Source: Limnohabitans sp. 103DPR2
GTDB taxonomy: Bacteria > Pseudomonadota > Gammaproteobacteria > Burkholderiales > Burkholderiaceae_C
NCBI RefSeq assembly: GCF_001412575.1
Contig: NZ_CP011834.1
Span: 682,001-746,000, forward strand
Direction of reading: 5' to 3'
Length of the DNA: 64,000 bases
Numbering within the stretch: the stretch's first letter is position 1; each line of letters begins with the position of its first letter. This document shows, piece after piece, positions 36,702-45,225 of the stretch. The notes under the pieces are model-generated. The model was given only the letters and a program-made list of their open reading frames with translations, did no database searches and was not told the DNA's origin. The position numbers were made by a program, and so were the translations under genes.

Positions 36702-36787
36702 TGCATCTCCTAAATATGAAACAAGGTTAAAAACAAAAAGTATTCAAAATTGAATACTTTAGGGTTCTTTGGAGGGTGCTGAGGTTG

Positions 36788-36814
36788 TTAGCACTCATCT
36801 CCTGCGAGTGCTAA
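36788..36814. promoter_or_regulatory. CIRCE element (HrcA operator)
   Basis: A perfect match to the CIRCE consensus: TTAGCACTC, nine bases, GAGTGCTAA. It lies about 90 bp upstream of groES, directly abutting the -10 box of the groE promoter, so HrcA bound here would block initiation under non-stress conditions. hrcA is not in the window. Confidence 0.97.
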
Positions 36815-36841
36815 TGATAAGGGTGTTTGGGAGGATTTCAA
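36814..36841 (-). promoter_or_regulatory. groE promoter
   Basis: On the minus strand, TTGAAA (36841-36836), a 16-bp spacer and TATCAT (36819-36814) form a good sigma-70 promoter. The same DNA reads CTTGAAA ... CCCTTAT, resembling a sigma-32 heat-shock promoter, so dual control is possible. The rest of the 320-bp gap between groES and the next gene (36842-37022) shows no other clear signal. Confidence 0.75.
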
Positions 36842-37022
36842 GAGGTGGCTTGAAAAATGAGGGGATTTGAAAGGGGTTATGCAGCAGGCAGATTTAGTTT
36901 TATTAGGTAGATCTTGCATTTGCTTTCAAAGCTTGCAATTGCTTGATAGCTTGTTAATCTTTTAATTGAAATAAAAAGTTCTAATAAATTATGCGAGCCT
37001 TCAACATGCAAAGAGATACAGA

Positions 37023-38492
37023 ATGACCAAGCTAACCTCACTAGAGGACTTAGGTTTGTTGCGCGAAAGCCTAGAACTGGAATGCAAGGCTGCTCAAGGT
37101 GCCTCTGGCCAAGGCGAAGTACCCAAGGATTTCTGGCCAACCTACTCTGCCATGGCTAACGCGCATGGAGGCTTGGTAATTTTGGGTATCCAAGAAAAAT
37201 CGGGCGTATTCAGTGTGCTTGGGGTGAAAGACATCAACAAAGTGCGGTCCGATTTGTTCAACAACTTGAACAATGCCGGCAAAGTCAGCGTCAACCTACT
37301 CAACGACATTGATGTGCAGGAGGTGATTTTGTAGGGTCAGGCTGTTTTAATCTTGTCCATACCGCAGGCGGGTCGAAAAGACAAACCGGTTTACCTGAAC
37401 GGTCAGCCTCTTGGCAACACTTATCGTCGGCTGAATGATGGTGACCGCAAGTGCGATGACACCACAGTCAAACGCATGTTGGCAGAACAGGTGCAAGACA
37501 GCCGAGATACGTACATCTGCAATCGATATGGCTTGAATGACATTGACCTAGAGAGTTTGCATGCTTACCGAAATCAGTTTGCAAGTTACAAGTCCGGGCA
37601 TCCATGGGTAGGGGCGGACGACACCGAGTTTCTGCACTTACTAGGGGCCTGGCGAGAAGACAGAGAAACCAAAGAGAACGGACTCACATTGGCTGGCTTG
37701 CTGATGTTTGGTCAATGGCCAGCCATCATGACTTGTGCCCCAATGTATTTTGTGGATTACCAAGAACAACCCTATGAACCCAATACCTCTGTTCGATGGC
37801 TAGACAGGGTGGTGCCAGACGGCACTTGGTCAGGTAATTTATTTGACTTTTACAGAAAGGTCATCCGCAAATTGACGGCCGATTTAAAGGTGCCATTTCA
37901 TCTGCAGGGCGACAAGCGTGTAGACGACACGCCTATTCATCAAGCGCTGCGGGAGGCCTTGGTCCATGCCGACTAATCAGATCGGGCTTCGGTGCGGGTC
38001 ATTAAAAGGCCTTCAGGTTTTGAGTTTCGCAATCCTGGTGCGCTGCGTGTTCCCGTTGCCCAGGCGCTTAAAGGCGGGGAAAGCGATTGCCGGAATCGCA
38101 CGCTGCAACAAATGTTCTTGATGATCAACTTGGGCGAGCGCGCTGGATCAGGATTGCCCCGCATTTTGACCAGTTGGCAAAGTGAGGGGCGGTTGCTGAA
38201 AATGAAGGAGTTATTTGAGCCGTATGACCAGTCGTTACTGACAATGGACTGTGCATTGGAGACCGTGTCGGGGAAAATGTCGGGGAAAATGTCGGGGAAA
38301 TTGTCGGGGAAACCTACTTTGGAGATTTTGAGTCTCATCAAGCAGGACTCAAGCTTAACGATAGCTGAGCTTGCAATCACCCTTGAGTTATCGGAGAGAA
38401 CCATCGAGCGTGCCATTCAATCTTTGCGCGCTGACGGTCGACTTGAGCGAATTGGTCCGTCAAAGGGCGGCTTTTGGAAAATTCTGAAATGA
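37023..38492 (+). pseudogene. AlbA_2 / RecG-like ATP-binding regulator gene with two in-frame stop codons
   Basis: One reading frame runs through the whole stretch and is broken only by TAG at 37332-37334 and TAA at 37974-37976. The pieces are an N-terminal AlbA_2 (Schlafen-type) part (ESLELECKAAQGASGQGEVP; AMANAHGGLVILGIQE), a middle part (GRKDKPVYLNGQPLGNTYRR; TLAGLLMFGQWPAI; IHQALREALVHAD) and a C-terminal HATPase_c_4-like and winged-helix part (GFEFRNPGALRVP; NLGERAGSGLPRI; LSERTIERAIQSLRADGRLERIG). The three together equal a normal family member of about 490 residues, related to predicted transcriptional regulators and helper proteins. The second stop falls where the family usually has Tyr (HADY), suggesting single-base nonsense changes. 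There is no frameshift or insertion sequence. It is probably a recent pseudogene. Confidence 0.8.
38267..38312 (+). repeat. 12-bp tandem repeat, four copies
   Basis: Four head-to-tail copies of GTCGGGGAAAAT (the third and fourth slightly varied) encode SGKM-SGKM-SGKL-SGKP between the catalytic-like domain and the winged-helix end of the broken AlbA_2 gene. The unit is in frame. Short linker repeats of this type are common in the family. Confidence 0.85.
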
Positions 38493-38519
38493 TAGGAATC
38501 GATGATTTCTACGCGGGTC

Positions 38520-38571
38520 AAATTAAAGTATTTTTTAATTTAGATCTGCCGTATTAAAGGATCCTTTAATA
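38520..38571. promoter_or_regulatory. Two palindromes upstream of the molybdenum hydroxylase genes
   Basis: There is a perfect 20-bp palindrome at 38552-38571 (left half TATTAAAGGA) and, 31 bp upstream, an inverted repeat AAATTAAA-GTATTT-TTTAATTT (38520-38541). Both share the ATTAAAG half-site. They lie 30-80 bp before the start of the Fe-S subunit gene and look like an operator pair. No regulator gene is adjacent. Confidence 0.55.
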
Positions 38572-38601
38572 TGACCGCTCACAAAGAGTAGAGCCACCAT
38601 C

Positions 38602-39114
38602 TTGCAAACCCATCAGTTGAATGTCAACGGTCAAGTTGTCACCTTCAAATCAGGCGCTGACAGCACCGCTCTGCAAACTATTCGCAATCAATTGGGCTTA
38701 ACGGCCAGTCGATACGGCTGCGGCCAAGAGCAATGTGGGGCCTGTCATGTTTTGATCGATGCCCAATCAAAGCCAAGCTGCCAATTACCGGTGGATGCAT
38801 TGGTGGGACGCAGTGTTGTGACGTTAGAGTCGGCACAGAACCCCGACTTGCCCAGTACGCCTTACTTGAAAGCACTGCAATCGGCCTTCATTGCCGAACA
38901 AGCGGCACAGTGCGGCTACTGCACCAGTGGCTTGCTGATCAGCGCGACCGCTTTGCTGATGAATGCGCAAGCGACTGTTTCTGAACGACAAATTCGCGAA
39001 GCCTTAGAGCCGCACTTGTGCCGATGTGGCGCACACAACCGAATTCTCAGAGCAGTGAAAACAGCAGCGCGCCAGTGTGGTTTGAAGCTGATCGACGCCG
39101 AGGTGTCAGCATGA
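38602..39114 (+). CDS. (2Fe-2S) subunit of a molybdenum hydroxylase (IorA/NdhS-like)
   Basis: This is the small electron-transfer subunit of a xanthine-dehydrogenase-family enzyme. The 170-residue product binds two 2Fe-2S clusters: the plant-ferredoxin set CGQEQCGACHVL...C (about residues 40-62) and the C-terminal set CGYCTSG ... HLCRCGAH (about 104-145). The open frame begins at a TTG at 38602 with AGAG upstream; no ATG gives a full ferredoxin domain. There is no signal peptide. It is coupled to the large subunit by an ATGA overlap. Confidence 0.92.
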   Translation: MQTHQLNVNGQVVTFKSGADSTALQTIRNQLGLTASRYGCGQEQCGACHVLIDAQSKPSCQLPVDALVGRSVVTLESAQNPDLPSTPYLKALQSAFIAEQAAQCGYCTSGLLISATALLMNAQATVSERQIREALEPHLCRCGAHNRILRAVKTAARQCGLKLIDAEVSA

Positions 39115-41285
39115 TTCAGCCTTTGCCTACTTCTGTGAGTCTCAAAGCCAACCCTTTGCTGGCGCATTGGCTGCGCTTTGAAGCCGATGGTTCTGTGACA
39201 GTGTTCACTGGCAAAGCCGAATTGGGTCAAGGCATCGGGCATGCACTGAAGCTGATGGCGGCCCACGAGTTGGATCTGCCATTGACACGGATTCGCATAG
39301 AGGCAGCGAACACCGCCAATAGCCCCGATGAAGGCATGACGTCTGGCAGCTTGTCCGTTCAAGATTCCGGTTTGGCCATTCGGCAAGCGTGTGCGCATGC
39401 AGCGCATCTTTTCAAAATGCACGCATGCACGTCTTACGCAGAATTGCGTTCACAGCTTGATGCGCAGTTGCCTGTGGATGTCATTGTCTCCACCAAGTCC
39501 TCCGCCTTGAATTTGACAGAAGGCCGCGAAGACTTGGCCGCGCTGGTATTTGGCCAACCCGTCTTTCTCCAAGACCTCGGAATTAATGTTGATCTGACCC
39601 CAATAAAAAACAATGGGGGTCAGATCAACATTAAATTGCTACATGGGCGGATGGTGCGAGGGCCTGGTTTACGTTGCACGTTGCGAGACGAAGGGTGGAC
39701 TGACGCTTTGGCTGCAATGTCTGAAGAGATCCAAGCGTTTCGCGATGGCAGCTTGGTAGGTGTTGTTGCACCTACTGAAGATATGGCCGAGAAGGCCGCT
39801 AGCAAGTTGCAGCGTTTGTTGAAATGGGATGTTGAGACCTTGCCTGAATGCCGTGAGGGGGGTGTTGATTTGTTTGACGTGGCGCCTGCGATGGATTCGC
39901 AGGTGTTTCATGAAGCAGGTCAGCCTCAAGAAGCGAGTACCGGCGCAAAGGTGTACGAAGCTGTTTATTTCCGCCCCGCATTGCACCATGGGTCGATGGG
40001 GCCCAGTGTGGCGCTGGCGGTTTGGGACTCAGCTGAGACCAACAGTGGTTTGAAGGTGTGGAGTCATACGCAGGGTATTTTCCCTTTGCGCAAAGATTTG
40101 GCGTTGGCGTTTGGTGTGAAGGCTGAGCAGATTGAAGTGCAGCACATGCGAGGCGCTGGCTGTTACGGACACAACGGTGCGGACGATGTGGCCTATGATG
40201 CGGCATGGATGGCCAGACATGTGCCAGGGCAGTGCGTGCGTGTGCAATGGACGCGAGAAGAGGAGATGCAGCAATCGCCTTTGGCGCCTGCGATGCGCGT
40301 GAAGTTGCAGGCCACGGTGCAAGCCAGCGCTGAAACAACAAGCATTCGCGCGGCCAAAGATGGCGGCCCTGTTGAGTTGCTCAGTTGGCAACACGACGTC
40401 TGGAGCCAAGGCCACAGTTCAAGGCCTGGCCGCGCGGCCACGCCGGCCTTCAAAGACAGTTGGCAAACAGCGCAAAAGTTTCCTGTGCTGGAGCCCATCA
40501 ATGTGGCCGCAGCAGCAGGTGCTGGTGCAGAGCGCAATGCCATACCGCCCTACAGCAGCCAACACGTGAAGGTGAATGCGCACCGCTTGTTGGGCTTGCC
40601 ATTCAGAACCTCTGCGTTGAGAAGTTTGGGCGCGCATGCCAATGTGTTTGCCTGCGAAAGTTTCATGGATGAAATTGCCAACGATCAAGATTGCGATCCT
40701 GTGGCATTTCGTTTGAGCAAGCTTGAAGATCCTCGCGCCAAAGCGGTTGTTCAAACCGCAGCAGATCAAGTGAATTGGTTAGAACGTCGTCAAAGCTTGG
40801 CGCACAAAGAAGGCTGGGGTTTGGGCATTGCGTATGCACGCTACAAAAGCAAAGGCGCTTATTGCGCTGTGGTGGCCGAAGTAGAGGTGACGCACCAAGT
40901 GAACGTGCGCAGATTGTGGGTGGTGGCCGACATTGGTGAAATCATTCATGCCGATGGCGCCATCTCTCAGTTGGAAGGTGGCGCCATTCAGTCCACCAGT
41001 TGGGCATTGAAAGAGCAAGCGCATTGGGATGCAAACCACATCACCAGCACCCATTGGGACGCGTATCCCATTTTGCGTTTCAGTGAAGTGCCCGAAGTGC
41101 AGGTGCATTTGATGCCGGGAGATTCACTCAACGCAATATCACTCAATCCGCCGTTGGGCGCAGGTGAGGCCACACAAGGCCCCACCACAGCGGCCATTGC
41201 CAATGCGGTCTTTCATGCGGTGGGCGTGCGTGTGCGGCAGTTGCCGATGACGCCAGACAACTTGGCCAAAGCTGCGCTGGCCTGA
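39111..41285 (+). CDS. Molybdopterin-binding subunit of a molybdenum hydroxylase (IorB-like)
   Basis: This is the large catalytic subunit for hydroxylation of an aldehyde or N-heteroaromatic substrate. The 724-residue product starts MIQPLPTSVSL at 39111 and shows TGKAELGQGIGHAL, SPDEGMTSGSLSVQDSG, the cofactor region RGAGCYGHNGADD, RTSALRSLGAHANVFA and the catalytic-Glu motif PLGAGEATQGPT near the end. There is no Tat signal, so it is cytoplasmic. At about residues 158-175 (just before LLHGRMVRG) an in-frame insertion is encoded by a palindromic DNA element (separate entry). An FAD subunit and maturation genes are absent; IorAB-type enzymes pass electrons elsewhere. Confidence 0.9.
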   Translation: MIQPLPTSVSLKANPLLAHWLRFEADGSVTVFTGKAELGQGIGHALKLMAAHELDLPLTRIRIEAANTANSPDEGMTSGSLSVQDSGLAIRQACAHAAHLFKMHACTSYAELRSQLDAQLPVDVIVSTKSSALNLTEGREDLAALVFGQPVFLQDLGINVDLTPIKNNGGQINIKLLHGRMVRGPGLRCTLRDEGWTDALAAMSEEIQAFRDGSLVGVVAPTEDMAEKAASKLQRLLKWDVETLPECREGGVDLFDVAPAMDSQVFHEAGQPQEASTGAKVYEAVYFRPALHHGSMGPSVALAVWDSAETNSGLKVWSHTQGIFPLRKDLALAFGVKAEQIEVQHMRGAGCYGHNGADDVAYDAAWMARHVPGQCVRVQWTREEEMQQSPLAPAMRVKLQATVQASAETTSIRAAKDGGPVELLSWQHDVWSQGHSSRPGRAATPAFKDSWQTAQKFPVLEPINVAAAAGAGAERNAIPPYSSQHVKVNAHRLLGLPFRTSALRSLGAHANVFACESFMDEIANDQDCDPVAFRLSKLEDPRAKAVVQTAADQVNWLERRQSLAHKEGWGLGIAYARYKSKGAYCAVVAEVEVTHQVNVRRLWVVADIGEIIHADGAISQLEGGAIQSTSWALKEQAHWDANHITSTHWDAYPILRFSEVPEVQVHLMPGDSLNAISLNPPLGAGEATQGPTTAAIANAVFHAVGVRVRQLPMTPDNLAKAALA
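39583..39634. repeat. 52-bp perfect inverted-repeat element inside the molybdopterin subunit gene
   Basis: Arms of 19 bp (TTAATGTTGATCTGACCCC and its exact complement) flank a 14-bp A-rich loop. The element encodes residues like NVDLTPIKNNGGQINIK without breaking frame. It falls between FLQDLG and LLHGRM, where the family normally has only a few residues. The shape (short palindrome, GACCCC/GGGGTC ends) resembles REP or REPIN units mobilised by RAYT transposases. That origin is inferred; the palindrome is certain. Confidence 0.85.
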
Positions 41286-41291
41286 ACTGAA

Positions 41292-41999
41292 TCAGGTCAG
41301 GGGCAAGAAGCCGCCCTTGGCGCGCAGTGCTGCTTGCTCTGGACTGGTCAAAATGTCAATCATGGCCTGCGCTTCGACCTTGCATGTGCTGGTCGATCGA
41401 ACGCCTGCGGTGTACATGGTGGCCAATTCAAATTCGAGGGGCAAGTTGGCCACCAAATCAACGCCTTCGGTGATCAAAATTTCGGTGACTTGGGTGCAGC
41501 CAATGACATGCGGGTCATCGCATGCTGCCATGGCATTCATGGCCGTGTTTCCGTTGGGGTAGGGGCGCAGTTTGCTGGCCACGGTCTCGGCAATGCCCAA
41601 GCCATTGAGCACCTTCATGAAGTGAATGCCTGCTGTGGCCAATTGGGGATCGGGAAAATAAATGCCTGTGGCGGCCAGCATGGCGGCTTTGAGTTGCTCG
41701 GCTGTTTCTACTTGGGGATGCGGTGTGCCGTGCTTCACGGCAACGCCCGTTTTCACGGGGCCAAGATGGCGCGCACTGCCAGCCACCACGTGGCCTGAGG
41801 CAGTGAGTTGCTCAATCAGCGCCGCTGTCAAAATGACCACATCGCAAGGCGCGCCATCGATGAGCTTTTGCTTCATCAAGCCCACCGCACCAAAGGTGTT
41901 GGACAGCATGGTGTTGGTGGCGGTTTCAATGGACGGCTTTAAAGCGTTGACCAAACCTTGAGCGGCACCGCCGCTGAGCAAATGAATAAAGCGTGACAA
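41292..41999 (-). CDS. ModA-like substrate-binding protein without signal peptide
   Basis: This is a type-2 periplasmic-binding-protein fold related to molybdate receptor ModA (HLLSGGAAQGLVNALKPSIE; APCDVVILTAALIEQL; GIAETVASKLRPYPNGNTAM; CTQVTEILITEGVDLV; IDILTSPEQAALRAKGGF). The start is uncertain: TTG at 41999, just after the Bug gene stop, gives 235 residues and starts right before the domain. ATG at 42047 would overlap the Bug gene by about 40 bp. No signal peptide is present in either case, so it may be a cytoplasmic binding or sensor protein. Its end is 6 bp from the convergent Mo-hydroxylase stop; a molybdate or substrate link is speculative. Confidence 0.75.
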   Translation of the reverse strand: MSRFIHLLSGGAAQGLVNALKPSIETATNTMLSNTFGAVGLMKQKLIDGAPCDVVILTAALIEQLTASGHVVAGSARHLGPVKTGVAVKHGTPHPQVETAEQLKAAMLAATGIYFPDPQLATAGIHFMKVLNGLGIAETVASKLRPYPNGNTAMNAMAACDDPHVIGCTQVTEILITEGVDLVANLPLEFELATMYTAGVRSTSTCKVEAQAMIDILTSPEQAALRAKGGFLPLT

Positions 42000-42004
42000 A
42001 AGAA

Positions 42005-43054
42005 TTAGTCCAGTTTGATATTGGCCGACTTGATCACGTTGGACCATTTGGCAATGTCGTCGTTCAAGTATTTGTCAAACGCAGCAGGGTTCATGACCAT
42101 GGGCACAGCGCCTTGCTTGGCCCATTGTTGTTTCACATCAGCTTGTGATGCAATTTTTGAAACGGTTTCGTTGAGTTTGTCGATGATGGCTTTTGGTGTG
42201 CCTTTGGGGGCCATCAGGCCTAACCAAATGGTGGCTTCGTAGCCAGTCACGCCAGCTTCGTTCAAGGTGGGGACGTCGGGCAATACATCTGAACGAGATT
42301 TGCCGCTGGTGCCCACTGCTTTCACTTTGCCCGCTTTGACTTGTTCTGTCATGGTGGTGACGGCATCAAACATCATGTCGACCTGGCCACCCAGCACGTC
42401 AGTGCGCGCGCCAGAGCTGCCTTTGTAGGGCACGTGCACCATGTCAATCTTGGCCATGCTCTTGAACAATTCGCCGGCCATGTGATAAGGCGTCCCAGGA
42501 CCCGACGATGCGTAATTCAGCTTGCCAGGTTGTGCTTTGGCCACACGAATGACGTCGGCCAATGAGTTCATGCCTTTGGTGGGGTTGACCACCAACACCA
42601 GGTCTGAATAGTTGATGGGGGCAATGCCCACAAAGTCCTTCATCAGCGCGTAGGGCTTGTTGGGAATGAGGGTTTCATTCACGGTTTGGGTGTTGGACAT
42701 CAAGAGCAGTGTGTAGCCATCGGGTTGGGCTTTGGCTGCCAAGTCGGTGCCAATGACAGAGCCTGCACCTGGCTTGTTGTCGACCACAAATGATTGGCCT
42801 AAGTTCTCTTGCAGACGCTGCGCGATGAACCGCGCGTAGTTGTCGGCAGGACCGCCTGTGGCAAATGGCACGATGATTTTGACAGGATGGTTGGGATAAT
42901 TTTGCGCATGCGCTTGTTGCGACAAGAAGATGCCAGTGCCCATGACCAAAAGGCTGGCCAATGCAATCACCATGTTGCGACGCTTGCTTGCATGCTTGGA
43001 CAGCGCTTTGGCCTGTGTGCCATTGCCATAAGTCGATTGACCGTAAGAGTTCAT
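42005..43054 (-). CDS. Bug-family tripartite tricarboxylate transporter substrate-binding protein
   Basis: This is a periplasmic solute receptor of the Bug (Bordetella uptake gene) family. The 349-residue product has a long N-region and signal peptide (NMVIALASLLVMGTGIFLSQQAHAQ) and the family motifs PVKIIVPFATGGPADNYAR, VVDNKPGAGSVIGTDLAAKAQPDGYTLLL, LNYASSGPGTPYHMAG and VHVPYKGSSGARTDVLGGQVDMMFD. The exact start within the long N-region is uncertain. No TctA/TctB membrane genes are adjacent, which is usual for Bug orphans in this bacterial group. Confidence 0.94.
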   Translation of the reverse strand: MNSYGQSTYGNGTQAKALSKHASKRRNMVIALASLLVMGTGIFLSQQAHAQNYPNHPVKIIVPFATGGPADNYARFIAQRLQENLGQSFVVDNKPGAGSVIGTDLAAKAQPDGYTLLLMSNTQTVNETLIPNKPYALMKDFVGIAPINYSDLVLVVNPTKGMNSLADVIRVAKAQPGKLNYASSGPGTPYHMAGELFKSMAKIDMVHVPYKGSSGARTDVLGGQVDMMFDAVTTMTEQVKAGKVKAVGTSGKSRSDVLPDVPTLNEAGVTGYEATIWLGLMAPKGTPKAIIDKLNETVSKIASQADVKQQWAKQGAVPMVMNPAAFDKYLNDDIAKWSNVIKSANIKLD

Positions 43055-43099
43055 GTGTGTCTCCGAAATTTTGAAGATGAGTTGCAGTTCTGTTTGCGC

Positions 43100-44128
43100 T
43101 TATTCGACTTTGCCAATTTTCTTGACGACATCGGTCATGCGTTTGGCATCGGCTTGCACGTATTTTTCAAATTCAGGGCTGTCCAAATACACCACGGGAC
43201 TGCCGGTGTTTTGAATCACGTCGCGCACTTTGGCGTCTTGTGCCGCCACTTTGGCGGCGGCGCGAATGCGCTGTGCAATGGGCTCGGGGGTGCCGCTGGG
43301 AATGAACAGGCCAGACCACTGCGCGTACTCGGCGTTGAAGCCCACATCTTTCAAGCTGCTCACGTCGGGCAAGGACGCCAAGGCACCATTGCCCCAATGA
43401 CCTAGCACGCGAATCTTGCCGGCTTTCACATGTTGCAACACGGTAGCGGGCCCCGTTGAAACAGCGTCGATTTGTCCACCCAACATAGCCACTACAGCAG
43501 GGCCAGCGCCAGTGAACGGAATGTGGGTCATTTTGACGCCAGCCGTTTGCGCCAAGATTTCCATGGGGACGTGCATGGTGCCGTAGTTACCAGACGAACC
43601 ATAGTTGATGGCACCAGGTCGTTTACGTGCGTCTTCAATGAATTCTTTGACGGTTTTCCAAGGCGCGTCAGCGCGCACAGCCAAAACAGTGGGATCTGCG
43701 GTGTAGCGCGCAATGGGGCGCAATTCATTCAGCAAAAACATAGGGCTGCGACCCAACAAGGCATCCGCCTCTGGAATCACTGTCAAAGACGACAGCGCCA
43801 TCAGCACGGTGTAGCCATCGGGCTTGGCGCGAGCCGCCACGCCCATGCCTATGCCGCCGCCTGCACCTGCTTTGTTTTCAATCACCACGGGTTGTCCCAA
43901 CTCACGGCTCATGGCCTCGGCCACAGGGCGCGCCACAATGTCGGCCAAACCGCCAGGCGGGAAGGGCACGATCATGGTGATGGATTTGTTGGGGTAGGGC
44001 GCAGTTTGGGCAACGGCGCTGCCAGTCAAACCCATCTGCAAAAAGAGGCCGCCCATTAAGCTGAGGGCAGTGCCCAACACATGACGTCGAGTTGCTTTGG
44101 TGGGACGGGTCCCATGGAAGAAATTCAT
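43100..44128 (-). CDS. Bug-family tripartite tricarboxylate transporter substrate-binding protein, second copy
   Basis: The 342-residue product starts MNFFHGTRPTKATRRHV at 44128 (AGGAGACTTC upstream; the earlier ATG would overlap the next gene's leader). The signal peptide ends AVAQ, with a preceding ATRRHVLG that is twin-arginine-like but without the full consensus. Motifs: SITMIVPFPPGGLADIVARP, VIENKAGAGGGIGMGVAARAKPDGYTVL, INYGSSGNYGTMHVPME and THIPFTGAGPAVVAMLGGQID. It is 45 bp upstream of the other Bug gene in the same direction, forming a pair of distinct paralogues. Confidence 0.94.
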   Translation of the reverse strand: MNFFHGTRPTKATRRHVLGTALSLMGGLFLQMGLTGSAVAQTAPYPNKSITMIVPFPPGGLADIVARPVAEAMSRELGQPVVIENKAGAGGGIGMGVAARAKPDGYTVLMALSSLTVIPEADALLGRSPMFLLNELRPIARYTADPTVLAVRADAPWKTVKEFIEDARKRPGAINYGSSGNYGTMHVPMEILAQTAGVKMTHIPFTGAGPAVVAMLGGQIDAVSTGPATVLQHVKAGKIRVLGHWGNGALASLPDVSSLKDVGFNAEYAQWSGLFIPSGTPEPIAQRIRAAAKVAAQDAKVRDVIQNTGSPVVYLDSPEFEKYVQADAKRMTDVVKKIGKVE

Positions 44129-44326
44129 GAAGTCTCCTGCGCTATTTATTGGGGTGCATTGCTCGGGTGCAATGCCTTTGAAACGCACTCTAACACCCCG
44201 CTTTCTTTTTTGCATGAACCTATGTCACAAGGGGACATGTGGGCCGGTGACTTGGTCTCACCCCTACAAATTGCGGATGACGGCACAATAGAGGCTGTTC
44301 TCAATTTCACTTCCCAAACCAATACC

Positions 44327-45199
44327 ATGCGCATTGCAGCCTTCTTCTACAAAGACCAACCTCACGTGGGTTTGGTGTCTCAAGATCTGAATTCCGTCAC
44401 GCCTTTTGATCTGCCATTGGCCGATCGTGAACTGGGTGCACTCACATTGGTGGACACCTTGTCCCGCGGTGAAGCATTGCCCCCTCAAGGTGCTGCCATT
44501 GCTTTGAAAGACGTGCAGTTGCGCGCGCCGCTGCCCCACCCTCGCCGCAACATCTTTTGCGTCGGTAAAAACTACCACGCACACGCCAAAGAATTTGCCC
44601 GCAGCGGTTTTGACAGCAGCGCCAAAGCCGGTGGCGAAATTCCCGCCGAGCCCATCATTTTTTCCAAAGTGCCCGAGTGCGTCATCGCCACGGGCGAGGC
44701 GATCGAGATGCCTGCAGTGTCAACTGCCATTGACTACGAAGCCGAATTGGCCGTGATCATTGGCAAAGGCGGCAAGGGCATCACCAAAGCCGATGCCATG
44801 AAGCATGTTTGGGGTTACACCATCGTCAACGACGTGACGGCGCGCGATTGGCAAAACAAGCACATGCAATGGCACATGGGCAAATCCTTTGACACCTTCT
44901 GCCCCATGGGACCTTGGCTGGTGAGTGCCGACGAACTCGACGGCACCAACACGCATGTGCGTTGCTACGTGAATGGCGAAGAGCGCCAAAACGCTGCCAC
45001 GCCCGATTTGATTTTTGACATTCCCACGCTGGTTGAAACATTGAGCGCCGGCATCACCTTGTACCCAGGTGATGTCATTGCCACGGGCACGCCAGTGGGC
45101 GTTGGCATTGGCTTTACACCGCCCAAATACCTCAAGGCCGGTGATGTGGTGCGTGTTGAAATTGATGGCATTGGCGCCATCGAGAACCCCGTTAAATAA
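44327..45199 (+). CDS. Fumarylacetoacetate hydrolase family protein
   Basis: Members hydrolyse or isomerise beta-diketo acids in aromatic or sugar-acid breakdown. The 290-residue product starts MRIAAFFYKDQPHVGLV at 44327; the longer frame overlaps the divergent Bug gene. Motifs: IFCVGKNYHAHAKEF, metal-binding DYEAELAVIIGKGGKGI, GYTIVNDVTARDWQ, GKSFDTFCPMGPWLV and PGDVIATGTPVGVG. With the Mo-hydroxylase and Bug proteins it suggests a catabolic gene neighbourhood. The specific substrate is unknown. Confidence 0.92.
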   Translation: MRIAAFFYKDQPHVGLVSQDLNSVTPFDLPLADRELGALTLVDTLSRGEALPPQGAAIALKDVQLRAPLPHPRRNIFCVGKNYHAHAKEFARSGFDSSAKAGGEIPAEPIIFSKVPECVIATGEAIEMPAVSTAIDYEAELAVIIGKGGKGITKADAMKHVWGYTIVNDVTARDWQNKHMQWHMGKSFDTFCPMGPWLVSADELDGTNTHVRCYVNGEERQNAATPDLIFDIPTLVETLSAGITLYPGDVIATGTPVGVGIGFTPPKYLKAGDVVRVEIDGIGAIENPVK

Positions 45200-45225
45200 A
45201 GATCACATCGAACAAAGAAAAAGGG

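Noticed and set aside
36877..37140. Minus-strand open frame of 87 codons between groES and the AlbA_2 pseudogene
   Set aside because: It runs antisense into the pseudogene, has no ribosome site and no recognisable domain.
38267..38312. Short tandem repeats as a CRISPR array
   Set aside because: The units are directly adjacent with no spacers and are part of a coding frame.
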